Notes: generated by a model from the sequence alone, not told the origin. Shown: positions 1-6,746, counted from the first letter of the stretch. The stretch: 7,443 nucleotides of DNA from Mobilitalea sp. (GCA_029974875.1 JARKQP010000440.1:1-7443), one strand, 5' to 3'. Program-made: numbers and translations.

Positions 1-917
1 ACAACCACCGTACGGTAGTCATCGACCTCATAGGAGCAGGTGGATAAACAAAGAATCTGGTCATTTTCATTGATATCAACGTCGGTATTTAAGACGGAGC
101 GGATCCGTATCTGATAAACAAAGTTCAGGAAATCCGAAGCATCCTTAAAGGTCGACTTCCTGTAATCAAACAATTTTTCCTTGGCAGAGGAACCGTTGGT
201 AATGAATACGGCAAAGACCTTCCACTGGCCGGTGCTATAAATAGTATCAAAGGTAATTACCGGATGCTCTTTATAGTAGCCGGCCTTTTTATAGTCCAAT
301 AAATAATGGAACATCTTTTCCTTTGTCGATACCATGTTATGGCCGTGGATGACGAGGTTTTGGCTGTTATTTTCAATAGAAGAGCTGATGTCAAGATATA
401 AGGTTCCCGCCTTACTGTAATCCCCATGGAGATCCTTATCCAAATAATAATCTGGAGCATCCTCAGTTCCCTGGGCAACCACATAGTCTATATTGGTACC
501 AGGTATGGTAATCCAGCCCTTCACATCTGGGGATTCCTCCAGCAAATCCTTAAACTGGAGCAAACGGCCCTGGGAATCACGGTCAGGCTCCGGTGCCGGG
601 GTAGCCGGTGCGGTAATTGCCGGCACTGTAGTAGCTGGTGCTGTAATGTCAGGCGTAACCAATGTATTCGCAGATTTCTCATATAGCTCCCTGGTCAGCC
701 GGACGGATTTTTCAACCTGATAAGGCTTTATAAAGGCCTCATTGACAAATGAAACGGCAAATACAACCAAACCTATGATGCATAGGCCAAGAAGTACCTT
801 ATTCCATTTTGTTCTTTTAGGAACAGCTTTTTTTATGTGTCCAGTAGGAGCACCGGATCCATCGGCAGCGTTTTCCCCTGGCTTTTCTTCTTTCCTGATC
901 AATTTATCCTCTGACAT
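1..917 (-). CDS. srtB: Class B sortase, C-terminal end cut by window edge
   Basis: This is a membrane-anchored cysteine transpeptidase that cleaves sorting signals of secreted proteins and joins them to cell-wall peptides. I translated the minus strand from ATG 917 and found 305 codons open to base 1. Seen: a charged cytoplasmic tail (1-38), one membrane helix (about 39-57), a Pro/Thr/Ala linker (88-111) containing ITAPAT twice, then the sortase fold. The fold has GWITIPGTNIDY (134-145), AGTLYLD (170-176), the catalytic His in HGHNM (H193), the catalytic Cys in LSTC (C294) and the catalytic Arg in DDYR (R302). The spacing and the YYLDKDLHG segment fit class B rather than class A. Only a few C-terminal residues should be missing. 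The start at 917 is chosen because a GAGGGGG ribosome site sits 6 bases upstream; ATG 923 is in frame but touches that site. The gene is divergent from a D-Ala-D-Ala carboxypeptidase. Its substrates are not in the window. Confidence 0.93.
   Translation of the reverse strand, partial: MSEDKLIRKEEKPGENAADGSGAPTGHIKKAVPKRTKWNKVLLGLCIIGLVVFAVSFVNEAFIKPYQVEKSVRLTRELYEKSANTLVTPDITAPATTVPAITAPATPAPEPDRDSQGRLLQFKDLLEESPDVKGWITIPGTNIDYVVAQGTEDAPDYYLDKDLHGDYSKAGTLYLDISSSIENNSQNLVIHGHNMVSTKEKMFHYLLDYKKAGYYKEHPVITFDTIYSTGQWKVFAVFITNGSSAKEKLFDYRKSTFKDASDFLNFVYQIRIRSVLNTDVDINENDQILCLSTCSYEVDDYRTVV
601..660 (-). repeat. Two imperfect 30-base tandem units in the sortase linker
   Basis: Bases 601-630 and 631-660 read almost the same for their first 23 positions (both begin GTAG-C/T-GGTGC) and then diverge. 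They encode the two ITAPAT copies in the stalk between the membrane helix and the sortase domain. The likely origin is a small in-frame duplication that lengthened the linker. This is seen directly; any effect on reach through the wall is inference. Confidence 0.5.
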
Positions 918-946
918 GGGCATCCCCCTCTGGCGCCTTCGCTGGC

Positions 947-952
947 ATTATA
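947..952 (-). promoter_or_regulatory. Candidate -10 box of the sortase promoter
   Basis: The minus strand reads TATAAT exactly, 30 bases before the sortase start at 917, which leaves room for a short leader with the GAGGGGG ribosome site. No good -35 hexamer lies 16-18 bases further upstream, so the promoter may need an activator or may be a chance match. Confidence 0.35.
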
Positions 953-995
953 ATAAGTTGCAAAGGGTTTCTATTTACTTTCTTAAATTCTTTCA

Positions 996-1019
996 AGGGT
1001 GTGTCTGAAGACAAACCCT
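996..1019. promoter_or_regulatory. Imperfect inverted repeat between divergent genes
   Basis: AGGGT (996-1000) pairs with ACCCT (1015-1019) and TGTC (1002-1005) with GACA (1010-1013). There is one G/A mismatch, and TGAA is at the centre. No T-run follows on either strand, so it is not a normal terminator. It lies about 45 bases upstream of the sortase -10 box and 131 bases before the carboxypeptidase, a position where an operator for divergent genes would fit. Binding of a regulator is inference. Confidence 0.3.
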
Positions 1020-1149
1020 GATACACAATAAGATTTTCCCTTAATAATAACACGATTCCCCACAAAAAACAAATTTATAAAAATGTTTCCTAACTTGTAT
1101 GAATATTCTGCTGTTTGGACAATAAATTTAGAGTGAGGAAGAAAATGGG

Positions 1150-2526
1150 ATGATATCATTGAAGCAAAAATACATAACAATAATACCTTGCATTCTTCTG
1201 CTGTTCATCGTAATGGCAATCGGTGTTATAAATCTGAAATCTTATTATGAAGAGGTGTTAAATTCAACAGGGCTTGTCCATAAAGACTTTTTCGAAAAGC
1301 TGAAAGAAGAGAATGAAAGGGCGATTGAAAGTGAAGTGGCATACCAGAGAATGATTGATTACCTGCTTCAGGATCCTGAGGAAACCGGCGGGGAAGGAGA
1401 GGATGCGGCCTATCCGTTGGAGCAGGTCCAGAAACAGGATACGGCAGGTGCAAGGCAGCCGGTGAGCCCTAAGCTGAGGGCGAATGCGGCTCTACTCCTG
1501 GATGCGGAAAATAACCGTGTATTATATGAAAAGAATGGCTATAAGAGGCTGGCCATGGCAAGCACGACAAAGATTATGAGCTGTATCGTGGCTCTGGAAA
1601 ATGCTGATTTAAACAGCGTGGTCACCGTATCATCCTATGCGGCCTCCATGCCGGATGTCCAATTAAATGTCAGGATGGGTGAGCAGTATTACCTGGGTGA
1701 TCTGCTGTACTCCTTAATGCTGGAAAGCCACAATGATGTGGCTGTCGCCATTGCTGAATATGTGGGTGGTTCCGTGGAAGGCTTTGCTGCAATGATGAAC
1801 CAAAAGGCAAAGGATCTGGGCTGTAAGGATACGAGCTTTGTTACCCCGAACGGCCTTGACGCAAAGGGGCATTATACTACAGCCAGGGATCTGGCCGTAA
1901 TAGCGAGCTACGCAATTAAGAACGAAAAATTCATAGAAATTACCAATGCTTCTACCCATAGCTTTAAAGAAATCAAAAATGGAAGAAGCTTTCATGTTTC
2001 GAACAAAAATAGGTTCCTGTACATGATGGAGGGTGCCATCGGGGTCAAGACAGGCTTTACGGGAGATGCCGGTTACTGCTTTGTAGGCGCAATTAAGCGG
2101 ACGGACAGAACCTTAATCTCGGTGATCTTAGGCTGTGGCTGGCCTCCCAATAAGAGCCTGAAATGGTCGGACACCAAGGAACTGATGGATTATGGGGTGG
2201 AGAATTACGAAGAAAGACAGATATTTAAGGACGTGGATCTGGAGCCTGTCTTCGTGGAGGACGGACAGCAAAAATATGAATACCTGGACATGAAAGGCAG
2301 CCTGACCTTACTCATGAGGGAGGACGAACAGGTAAAAATAGTATACCAGGTGCCAAGAAGCCTGAAAGCGCCGGTGAAGGCAGGAACCGCCGTCGGTCAT
2401 GCAAAATATTACATTGGAGGAGTTCTCTATACAGAAATACCTATCTATACAACAAAGGACGTTTCCAAAATCGACTATCCTTATTGCTTGAAGGAAATTT
2501 TAAAAATGTGGGGAGCCGGATATTAA
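1150..2526 (+). CDS. D-Ala-D-Ala carboxypeptidase, PBP5/DacF-like (peptidase S11)
   Basis: This is a serine DD-carboxypeptidase that removes the terminal D-Ala of peptidoglycan pentapeptides on the outer face of the membrane, and it is a penicillin-binding protein. The 458-residue product shows all three catalytic motifs: SxxK as S138-T-T-K141, SxN as S193-H-N195, and KTG at 300-302. A PBP5-type C-terminal beta domain fits about 356-435. Residues 8-27 form a hydrophobic signal or anchor helix with no clear cleavage site. Between it and the enzyme lie about 80 residues: a charged, probably helical stretch (31-73) and an acidic low-complexity piece (75-87). SxxK usually sits nearer residue 60, so this N-terminal extension is unusual. 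No strong C-terminal amphipathic anchor is seen. The start is set by GAGGAAG 8 bases upstream and an in-frame stop at 1129. It is similar to sporulation-type DacF or vegetative DacA; I cannot decide which. Confidence 0.93.
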   Translation: MISLKQKYITIIPCILLLFIVMAIGVINLKSYYEEVLNSTGLVHKDFFEKLKEENERAIESEVAYQRMIDYLLQDPEETGGEGEDAAYPLEQVQKQDTAGARQPVSPKLRANAALLLDAENNRVLYEKNGYKRLAMASTTKIMSCIVALENADLNSVVTVSSYAASMPDVQLNVRMGEQYYLGDLLYSLMLESHNDVAVAIAEYVGGSVEGFAAMMNQKAKDLGCKDTSFVTPNGLDAKGHYTTARDLAVIASYAIKNEKFIEITNASTHSFKEIKNGRSFHVSNKNRFLYMMEGAIGVKTGFTGDAGYCFVGAIKRTDRTLISVILGCGWPPNKSLKWSDTKELMDYGVENYEERQIFKDVDLEPVFVEDGQQKYEYLDMKGSLTLLMREDEQVKIVYQVPRSLKAPVKAGTAVGHAKYYIGGVLYTEIPIYTTKDVSKIDYPYCLKEILKMWGAGY

Positions 2527-2532
2527 CAGACG

Positions 2533-2580
2533 AATCCGTTGCCGCAACAGACTACTCCGTTGTAGGCAGCGGATTTATTA
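2533..2580 (+). terminator. Hairpin after the carboxypeptidase gene, weak terminator candidate
   Basis: The left arm AATCCGTTGCC (2533-2543) pairs with GGCAGCGGATT (2565-2575), 11 pairs with one G-T wobble. Inside the loop CAAC (2545-2548) can pair with GTTG (2559-2562). It begins 6 bases after the TAA. The following TTTATTATA is only a partial T-tract, so termination may be leaky. Confidence 0.45.
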
Positions 2581-2587
2581 TAGTTAA

Positions 2588-2704
2588 GGGGTTTATTCGC
2601 TACATGCAAGCGGTTTATCCGGTTTTACCATTGAATTCTTGGCCGGAAAACAAGAAAAAAGCAAATTAGTACTTGATTATTTCGGCGTATCCGATTATCA
2701 TTAA
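2588..2704 (+). other. Unexplained 38-codon open stretch without a start codon
   Basis: This frame is open from just after a TAA to a TAA at 2702. It reads like protein (it includes SGFTIEFLAGK and SKLVLDYFGV) but has no ATG, GTG or TTG with a ribosome site. The stretch just before it is open in another frame, so a single indel near 2588 could join them as the tail of a decayed gene. I do not recognise the family. The end overlaps the candidate promoter of the next gene. It could also be noncoding spacer that is open by chance. Confidence 0.2.
2673..2701 (+). promoter_or_regulatory. Candidate sigma-A promoter for the membrane protein gene
   Basis: TTGATT (2673-2678), a 17-base spacer, then TATCAT (2696-2701). 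The -35 matches 4 of 6 and the -10 matches 5 of 6 of the consensus. A start near 2708 would give a leader of about 40 bases carrying the GGAGGG site of the gene at 2748. The hydratase downstream may share this transcript, as no better promoter is seen before it. Confidence 0.45.
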
Positions 2705-2747
2705 GAATGTCTGAAAATCAGAAGATTATAGTATGGAGGGAACGTAC

Positions 2748-3281
2748 ATGAAGAGGATTAAAAAAGCACCTGAAGTGAAACCAAGTTTTTTTGATTCAAA
2801 AGTAAATGTGGCATTGGTTGGTGTTGCCGCGATTATTATACTGGTTTTATCCGCTGTGTTTATGTTCATTGAAAGTGGGTATGACAAATACCAGATTACC
2901 AATAATACTGACCTGAAGCTGGAGTATGTAAAGTCTTACTACGTCTATTCTGAAGGCCCCTTAACGGAGGAATTGGTTACGGAGAACATTGAACCGGGCA
3001 ACAGCTACTCCGAGGCGGCTAAGGAGATTAATTTAACCGGTGCCGAAGCTAACCTGGAAATTCGTTTTAAGCTTGAAAACAGTGATGAGATGCTCGCAGA
3101 TTCAGGAATTTTTAATGGTAAGTTCAGCGGTAATATCAGAATTAAGTTTGATAAGACAAAGGATCCTAACATCATTAAAATGACAGTAAAAGCCAGTAAC
3201 GGTATCTTTGGCAATACGAAAGATATTATCTGTGACGAAACCTATAGCATTGACCTTAGTCAGAACATGATATTGGATTAA
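2748..3281 (+). CDS. Single-pass membrane protein of unknown function
   Basis: I do not recognise a family. The product is 177 residues: a basic N-terminal tail (1-19, including KRIKK), one strong membrane helix (about 20-41, VALVGVAAIIILVLSAVF), and an outside domain of about 135 residues. That domain looks rich in beta strands (for example LEIRFKLE, GNIRIKFD, IIKMTVKAS) and has one cysteine (C162). There is no lipobox and no sortase motif at the C-terminus, so it is held only by the N-terminal helix. The start at 2748 is preferred because GGAGGG (2735-2740) stands 7 bases upstream; an in-frame ATG at 2733 overlaps that site. The hydratase begins 78 bases downstream on the same strand, so they may be co-transcribed, but no functional link can be read from the sequence. 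The gene call is solid, the role open. Confidence 0.8.
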   Translation: MKRIKKAPEVKPSFFDSKVNVALVGVAAIIILVLSAVFMFIESGYDKYQITNNTDLKLEYVKSYYVYSEGPLTEELVTENIEPGNSYSEAAKEINLTGAEANLEIRFKLENSDEMLADSGIFNGKFSGNIRIKFDKTKDPNIIKMTVKASNGIFGNTKDIICDETYSIDLSQNMILD

Positions 3282-3283
3282 TT

Positions 3284-3334
3284 TTGACCTTACCAGGGTC
3301 AATTAATCCCGGCTTTTTGCCAACCGGAATTGGC
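3284..3334 (+). other. Two small hairpins in the leader of the hydratase gene
   Basis: TTGACC (3284-3289) pairs with GGTCAA (3297-3302), and GCCAA (3319-3323) with TTGGC (3330-3334). A CCGG at 3309-3312 can also pair with CCGG at 3324-3327, so alternative folds are possible. Stems are only 5-6 bp with short T-runs. They could be a weak terminator, an mRNA processing site or chance. No known riboswitch class was recognised. Confidence 0.25.
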
Positions 3335-3359
3335 TTTGGGGGAAAATAGGGAGGTACAA

Positions 3360-5639
3360 ATGGTAAAATTATACGAGCAAGGCGTTTATTTGCTGAATGG
3401 AACGGAGATACTGGAGGACCAGCCCCAGGCAGGTGCAGCATTATCCGCAAAATTCGGTAGGGAGATTAAGAAAGAGGAAGCCAAAAAAGGGACGATGGCT
3501 TATGGGATTCTGACAGGCCATAACACCTCGGACAATGACAAGAAATTAAAGATTAAATTTGATAAGCTGATATCCCATGATATTACCTTTGTCGGAATCA
3601 TCCAGACGGCAAGGGCCAGCGGTCTTGAGAAATTTCCGGTGCCCTATGTGCTGACCAACTGCCACAACAGCCTATGTGCCGTAGGGGGCACTATCAATGA
3701 GGATGACCACATGTTTGGTTTATCCTGCGCCAAGAAATATGGCGGTATCTATGTTCCTCCCCATCAGGCCGTTATCCACCAGTACGCCCGTGAAATGATG
3801 GCGGAGGGCGGAGGCATGATCCTTGGTTCCGACAGCCATACCCGCTATGGAGCCTTGGGTACCATGGCAGTTGGAGAGGGCGGACCTGAGCTTGTAAAGC
3901 AGCTGCTGGATAAGACCTATGATATTAACATGCCGGAAGTGGTTGCGGTTTACCTGACCGGTACACTCAGAAAGGGCGTTGGTCCCCAGGACGTTGCCCT
4001 TGCGATAATCGGAAAGGTTTTTGCAAATGGCTATGTCAACAATAAGGTTATGGAATTCGTCGGAGACGGCATTAAGAACCTGAGCGTGGATTTCAGGATC
4101 GGTATCGATGTTATGACAACGGAGACTACCTGCCTGTCCTCCATCTGGGAAACAGATTCCTCTGTAAAGGAATTTTATGGGCTCCATGGAAGAGCCGGTT
4201 CCTTCAAGGAGCTGAAGCCGGATGAGGCGGCATATTATGATGGCATGGTATATGTAGATCTTTCTGAAATCAAGCCTATGATCGCAATGCCCTTCCATCC
4301 CAGCAATGTCTATACCATTGACGAGCTGAATGCAAACCTCTACGACGTTTTGGATGAAGTAGAGAAAAAGGCTTTGGTCAGCCTTGGAAACAAAGTAAAC
4401 TACACCTTAAAGGATAAGGTCCGTAACGGAAAATTATATGTAGACCAGGGAAGCATTGCAGGCTGCGCCGGTGGCGGCTTTGAAAACATCTGCGATGCCG
4501 CTGATATCCTAAAGGGTAAATATATAGGAGCAGATGAGTTCTCCTTAAGTGTCTATCCGGCCAGCCAGCCGGTAATGATGGAGCTGGTAAAGAACGGTGC
4601 AATTGCTACCTTAATGTCAGCCGGTGCCACAATTAGGACGGCCTTCTGCGGACCGTGCTTTGGGGCGGGTGATGTTCCGGCTAATAACGGCTTCAGCATC
4701 CGTCATACCACCAGGAATTTCCCTAACCGTGAGGGTTCTAAGATCACCAGCGGACAAATTGCATCCGTAGCCTTAATGGACGCAAAATCAATCGCCGCAA
4801 CCGCTGCAAACAAGGGATACCTGACCTCGGCTGAGGATATTGATGTAAGCTTTACAAAGCCGAAGTATTTCTTTGACAGTACTATTTATGATAACCGTGT
4901 GTATAACGGTGTTGGCAAAGCTGATGTGGATGCCGATATTAAATTCGGCCCCGGTATTGTAGATTGGCCTGTAATGACGGCTTTAAGCGAGGATCTGATC
5001 CTTAAGGTGGTGTCCGAGATCCATGATCCGGTTACAACCACGGATGAGCTGATCCCCTCCGGCGAGACCTCATCCTACCGCTCCAATCCTCTGGGACTTG
5101 CGGAATTCACCCTATCCCGTAAGGATCCGGAATATGTTGGACGCGCAAAGGCTGTCCAGAAGGCAGAGAAGGCAAGGATTGCAGGAGAGGACATTACCGC
5201 TGCAAACCCTGAATTAAAAAAGGTATATGAAAAGCTGGAGGCTAAATTTGCAGTTGACAAAGAAGGTACCCAGATCGGCAGCACCATCTTTGCAGTAAAG
5301 CCCGGTGACGGTTCTGCCAGGGAGCAGGCTGCCAGCTGCCAGAAGGTACTGGGGGGCTTCGCTAACATAGCAAATGAATATGCGACCAAGCGCTACCGCT
5401 CCAACCTCATTAACTGGGGTATGCTGCCTTTCATTTATAAGGATGAGCTTCCTTTTGAAAATGGGGATTATATCTTTGTAAAGGATATTAAGAAGGCCGT
5501 AGCTGAGAAGCTATCTGAAATCAAGGCATATGTAGTAAATAAGGACATGAAGGAATTCACCCTGCGACTGGGAGAGCTGACCGATGATGAGAGGGAGATT
5601 ATCCTGAAGGGATGTCTGATCAACTACTACAGGGGCTAA
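3360..5639 (+). CDS. Aconitase-superfamily hydratase (YbhJ-like)
   Basis: This is a 759-residue [4Fe-4S] hydro-lyase of the aconitase superfamily, closest in length and motif style to E. coli YbhJ-type hydratases, expected in the cytoplasm. Seen: SDSH (157-160) in the substrate loop, C369 in [12 protein letters not shown], then C430 and C433 in FCGPC. These are the three cluster ligands. RNFPNREGS (452-460) corresponds to the aconitase substrate-binding arginine region. The swivel domain carries [11 protein letters not shown] (649-659) with the expected Ser and Arg, and [11 protein letters not shown] (677-687). All catalytic elements seem intact. The usual GSCTNS motif is replaced by AGCAGGG, which separates it from classical AcnA, AcnB and LeuC. 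Interconversion of citrate and isocitrate for glutamate synthesis is possible, but the substrate of this branch is not settled. The start is fixed by AGGGAGG (3348-3354), 5 bases before the ATG; a TTG at 3330 in the same frame lacks a ribosome site. Confidence 0.92.
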   Translation: MVKLYEQGVYLLNGTEILEDQPQAGAALSAKFGREIKKEEAKKGTMAYGILTGHNTSDNDKKLKIKFDKLISHDITFVGIIQTARASGLEKFPVPYVLTNCHNSLCAVGGTINEDDHMFGLSCAKKYGGIYVPPHQAVIHQYAREMMAEGGGMILGSDSHTRYGALGTMAVGEGGPELVKQLLDKTYDINMPEVVAVYLTGTLRKGVGPQDVALAIIGKVFANGYVNNKVMEFVGDGIKNLSVDFRIGIDVMTTETTCLSSIWETDSSVKEFYGLHGRAGSFKELKPDEAAYYDGMVYVDLSEIKPMIAMPFHPSNVYTIDELNANLYDVLDEVEKKALVSLGNKVNYTLKDKVRNGKLYVDQGSIAGCAGGGFENICDAADILKGKYIGADEFSLSVYPASQPVMMELVKNGAIATLMSAGATIRTAFCGPCFGAGDVPANNGFSIRHTTRNFPNREGSKITSGQIASVALMDAKSIAATAANKGYLTSAEDIDVSFTKPKYFFDSTIYDNRVYNGVGKADVDADIKFGPGIVDWPVMTALSEDLILKVVSEIHDPVTTTDELIPSGETSSYRSNPLGLAEFTLSRKDPEYVGRAKAVQKAEKARIAGEDITAANPELKKVYEKLEAKFAVDKEGTQIGSTIFAVKPGDGSAREQAASCQKVLGGFANIANEYATKRYRSNLINWGMLPFIYKDELPFENGDYIFVKDIKKAVAEKLSEIKAYVVNKDMKEFTLRLGELTDDEREIILKGCLINYYRG

Positions 5640-5702
5640 GCCTTAGTTGGAAGCGGGCTGCCAGATATCTTCTATATAAATAAATTAATAAAACTGTCAT
5701 AT

Positions 5703-5745
5703 ACTAAAATACGCCGTGGAAGTGAAATCCACGGCGTATTTTAGT
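5703..5745 (+). terminator. Strong intrinsic terminator after the hydratase
   Basis: A perfect 18-bp stem (5703-5720 with 5728-5745) closes a 7-base loop, AGTGAAA. The core CGCCGTGGA/TCCACGGCG is GC rich, and the arm ends are A/T rich, giving TATTTTA at the 3' side. It is symmetric enough to stop transcription from both strands. It lies 63 bases after the hydratase stop. Confidence 0.85.
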
Positions 5746-5984
5746 CACATAAGGACAGGAAGACAGTATACGGAGACATAAGTAAAAGTTATCAGAGCCT
5801 CGCGTTCAATGGCTGAACATAATATAGATATCTTGATTTATCGGAAATTTATGTTAGAGTAATATATAGGTAGTATCGTATATGCATAGAGAACAGAATA
5901 GCCAAACGGGTAATAAGCTGCAAAGGAATAGGATAATGGTTGATTTATTATGTAGTTTAAGATGGCAAAGAGAGGAGCAGGCCA
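5746..5984. other. AT-rich intergenic region before the antitoxin gene
   Basis: No convincing gene is seen. Small palindromes are present: GTTCA-ATGGC-TGAAC (5804-5818) and TATGCATA (5881-5888). Either could be an operator of the toxin-antitoxin unit downstream, but neither is clearly placed on a promoter. A 17-codon frame starting at ATG 5809 has no ribosome site and is not called. The antitoxin ribosome site GAGGAG is at 5972-5977. Confidence 0.4.
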
Positions 5985-6206
5985 ATGAATGAACGAGAAC
6001 TGGCAAAGGAAATTATTGATAGATTGCCAGGATATAAAATTAGCAGTCTTTTATTATTTTTGCGCGGTATGCAATTTGATGATGAAATTGAGGATGATCT
6101 GTATTGTGAAGCATTGGTCGAAGATTATTTAAAAGATTCTGACCCAGAAAAAGGCCAGGGAATAACCCTTGAAGAGTTGGCTAAACGGGAAGGTATTGAG
6201 CTATGA
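5985..6206 (+). CDS. Small antitoxin-like protein of a RelE/ParE-type module
   Basis: An intact 73-residue, acidic protein. The N-terminal part (ELAKEIIDRLPGYKISSLLLFLRGM, 4-29) looks like a helical region common in small clostridial antitoxin partners. The middle is strongly acidic (DDEIEDD, 32-38), and the tail is TLEELAKREGIEL. Its stop overlaps the ATG of a RelE/ParE-like reading frame as ATGA, the usual translational coupling of toxin-antitoxin pairs, and this is the main reason for the call. The ribosome site GAGGAG is 7 bases upstream. Family rule: the antitoxin binds and neutralises its toxin and often represses the operon. Here the toxin is broken, so the protein may be an orphan. 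I cannot name its family with certainty. Confidence 0.7.
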   Translation: MNERELAKEIIDRLPGYKISSLLLFLRGMQFDDEIEDDLYCEALVEDYLKDSDPEKGQGITLEELAKREGIEL

Positions 6207-6463
6207 AATAAAATATCATTATCGAAAAGCTAGCTGAAAGTTTATTATAGGACTTCCAAGTCCAGAGATGGAAAGAGTGTTAAAGGCTATCCATAAATCT
6301 CTGGATGGAAATGACGTAAAGCAATTAAAAGGAAAAAAGGCAAAGGCTTTTTTAGGCTTTGCGTAAGGGATTACAGGGTCATATATAAAATTGATAACGG
6401 AAACTATTGGTTCATGTAGTAGATGCAGACAGCAGGGGACAAATTTATAACAGGTACAGATAA
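6203..6463 (+). pseudogene. Broken RelE/ParE-family toxin gene
   Basis: Pieces of one toxin can be read in order across changing frames. ATG 6203 gives MK, then TAA (6209-6211) where a Tyr codon is expected, then NIIIEKLAE. A missing base near 6238 shifts to FIIGLPSPEMERVLKAIHK (from 6241), which continues to DGNDVKQLKGK. A missing A in the run 6333-6338 shifts to GKGFFRLCVRDYRVIYK (from 6339) and on to DNGNYWFM. A missing base near 6416 shifts to VDADSRGQIYNRYR and TAA at 6461. RDYRVIYKIDNG and VVDADSRGQIY are typical of RelE/ParE toxins, which cleave mRNA on ribosomes (RelE) or poison gyrase (ParE). One nonsense change plus three -1 deletions make a functional product very unlikely. Two of the three deletions sit in A-runs, so read error should be considered, but the nonsense codon and the clean neighbouring genes argue for real decay. 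Confidence 0.82.
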
Positions 6464-6588
6464 AATTGTGCCGGTAAAAAAGCTTTAACAGCAGGTTTGC
6501 CAATAGATGGAATTAATAACAGTGACTTTGATAACCTGCCTTGGCACCAGCAGTTTTGACAACGGCGGCTTATATGGCGGCAACACAT

Positions 6589-6639
6589 TTAGTGATAATA
6601 ACTAGAGCAATTAAAATCAAATATTGACATTCTCAGCAA
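6589..6639 (-). other. 16-codon minus-strand frame behind a perfect Shine-Dalgarno
   Basis: The minus strand carries AAGGAGGTGAT (6655 down to 6645), an 11-base perfect complement to the 3' end of 16S rRNA. A TTG follows at 6639 at proper spacing, and an in-frame ATG lies at 6630. The frame ends after 16 codons at TAA (6589-6591). A TATAAT box lies just upstream (6660-6665, minus strand). Such a strong site usually serves a real gene, so this is either a very short peptide or the 5' end of a lost gene. Confidence 0.3.
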
Positions 6640-6653
6640 TAGTAATCACCTCC

Positions 6654-6746
6654 TTATTTATTATAATTAAGATAAGAGGAAGATACTGCAAATGATTGTA
6701 TAGCCAAAGCTATTTCGGTCAGGATTTCTTTTTGCGGTTCCTCCAT
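6654..6746 (-). other. Possible 30-residue minus-strand ORF or gene remnant
   Basis: From ATG 6746 the minus strand reads MEEPQKEILTEIALAIQSF followed by a Ser/Tyr-rich tail to a TAA at 6654. The helical, protein-like composition is better than chance would suggest. The stop overlaps the Shine-Dalgarno of the next minus-strand frame, as in operons. No ribosome site precedes ATG 6746. The open frame extends further upstream, antisense to the start of the cellobiose phosphorylase, which is unlikely to be coding. It may be the tail of a gene replaced by the phosphorylase region. Confidence 0.25.

Noticed and set aside
426..1008. Several plus-strand frames opposite the sortase
   Set aside because: The minus strand gives a complete sortase B fold with the His, Cys and Arg catalytic residues through the same bases, so these are shadows.
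2733..2747. ATG 2733 as start of the membrane protein
   Set aside because: This ATG overlaps the GGAGGG ribosome site that is well spaced for ATG 2748.
3330..3359. TTG at 3330 as hydratase start
   Set aside because: It has no ribosome site and would place the AGGGAGG motif inside the gene; ATG 3360 is 5 bases after that motif.
3720..4298. 192-codon open frame on the minus strand
   Set aside because: It lies wholly inside the hydratase gene, has no ribosome site, and its translation resembles no protein, while the plus strand holds intact aconitase motifs. It is an antisense shadow.
6391..6405. CcpA cre-like sequence (one mismatch) upstream of the cellobiose phosphorylase
   Set aside because: It lies about 375 bases upstream, inside the toxin remnant where it encodes the conserved KIDNGN segment, so the match is probably chance.
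6219..6503. 94-codon minus-strand frame over the toxin remnant
   Set aside because: The plus strand shows ordered RelE/ParE motifs, and the minus frame has no ribosome site or recognisable motif.
6645..6655. Resemblance of ATCACCTCCTT to the 3' end of a 16S rRNA gene
   Set aside because: Only these 11 bases match and the sequence before them is not rRNA-like. It is simply a strong ribosome site on the other strand.
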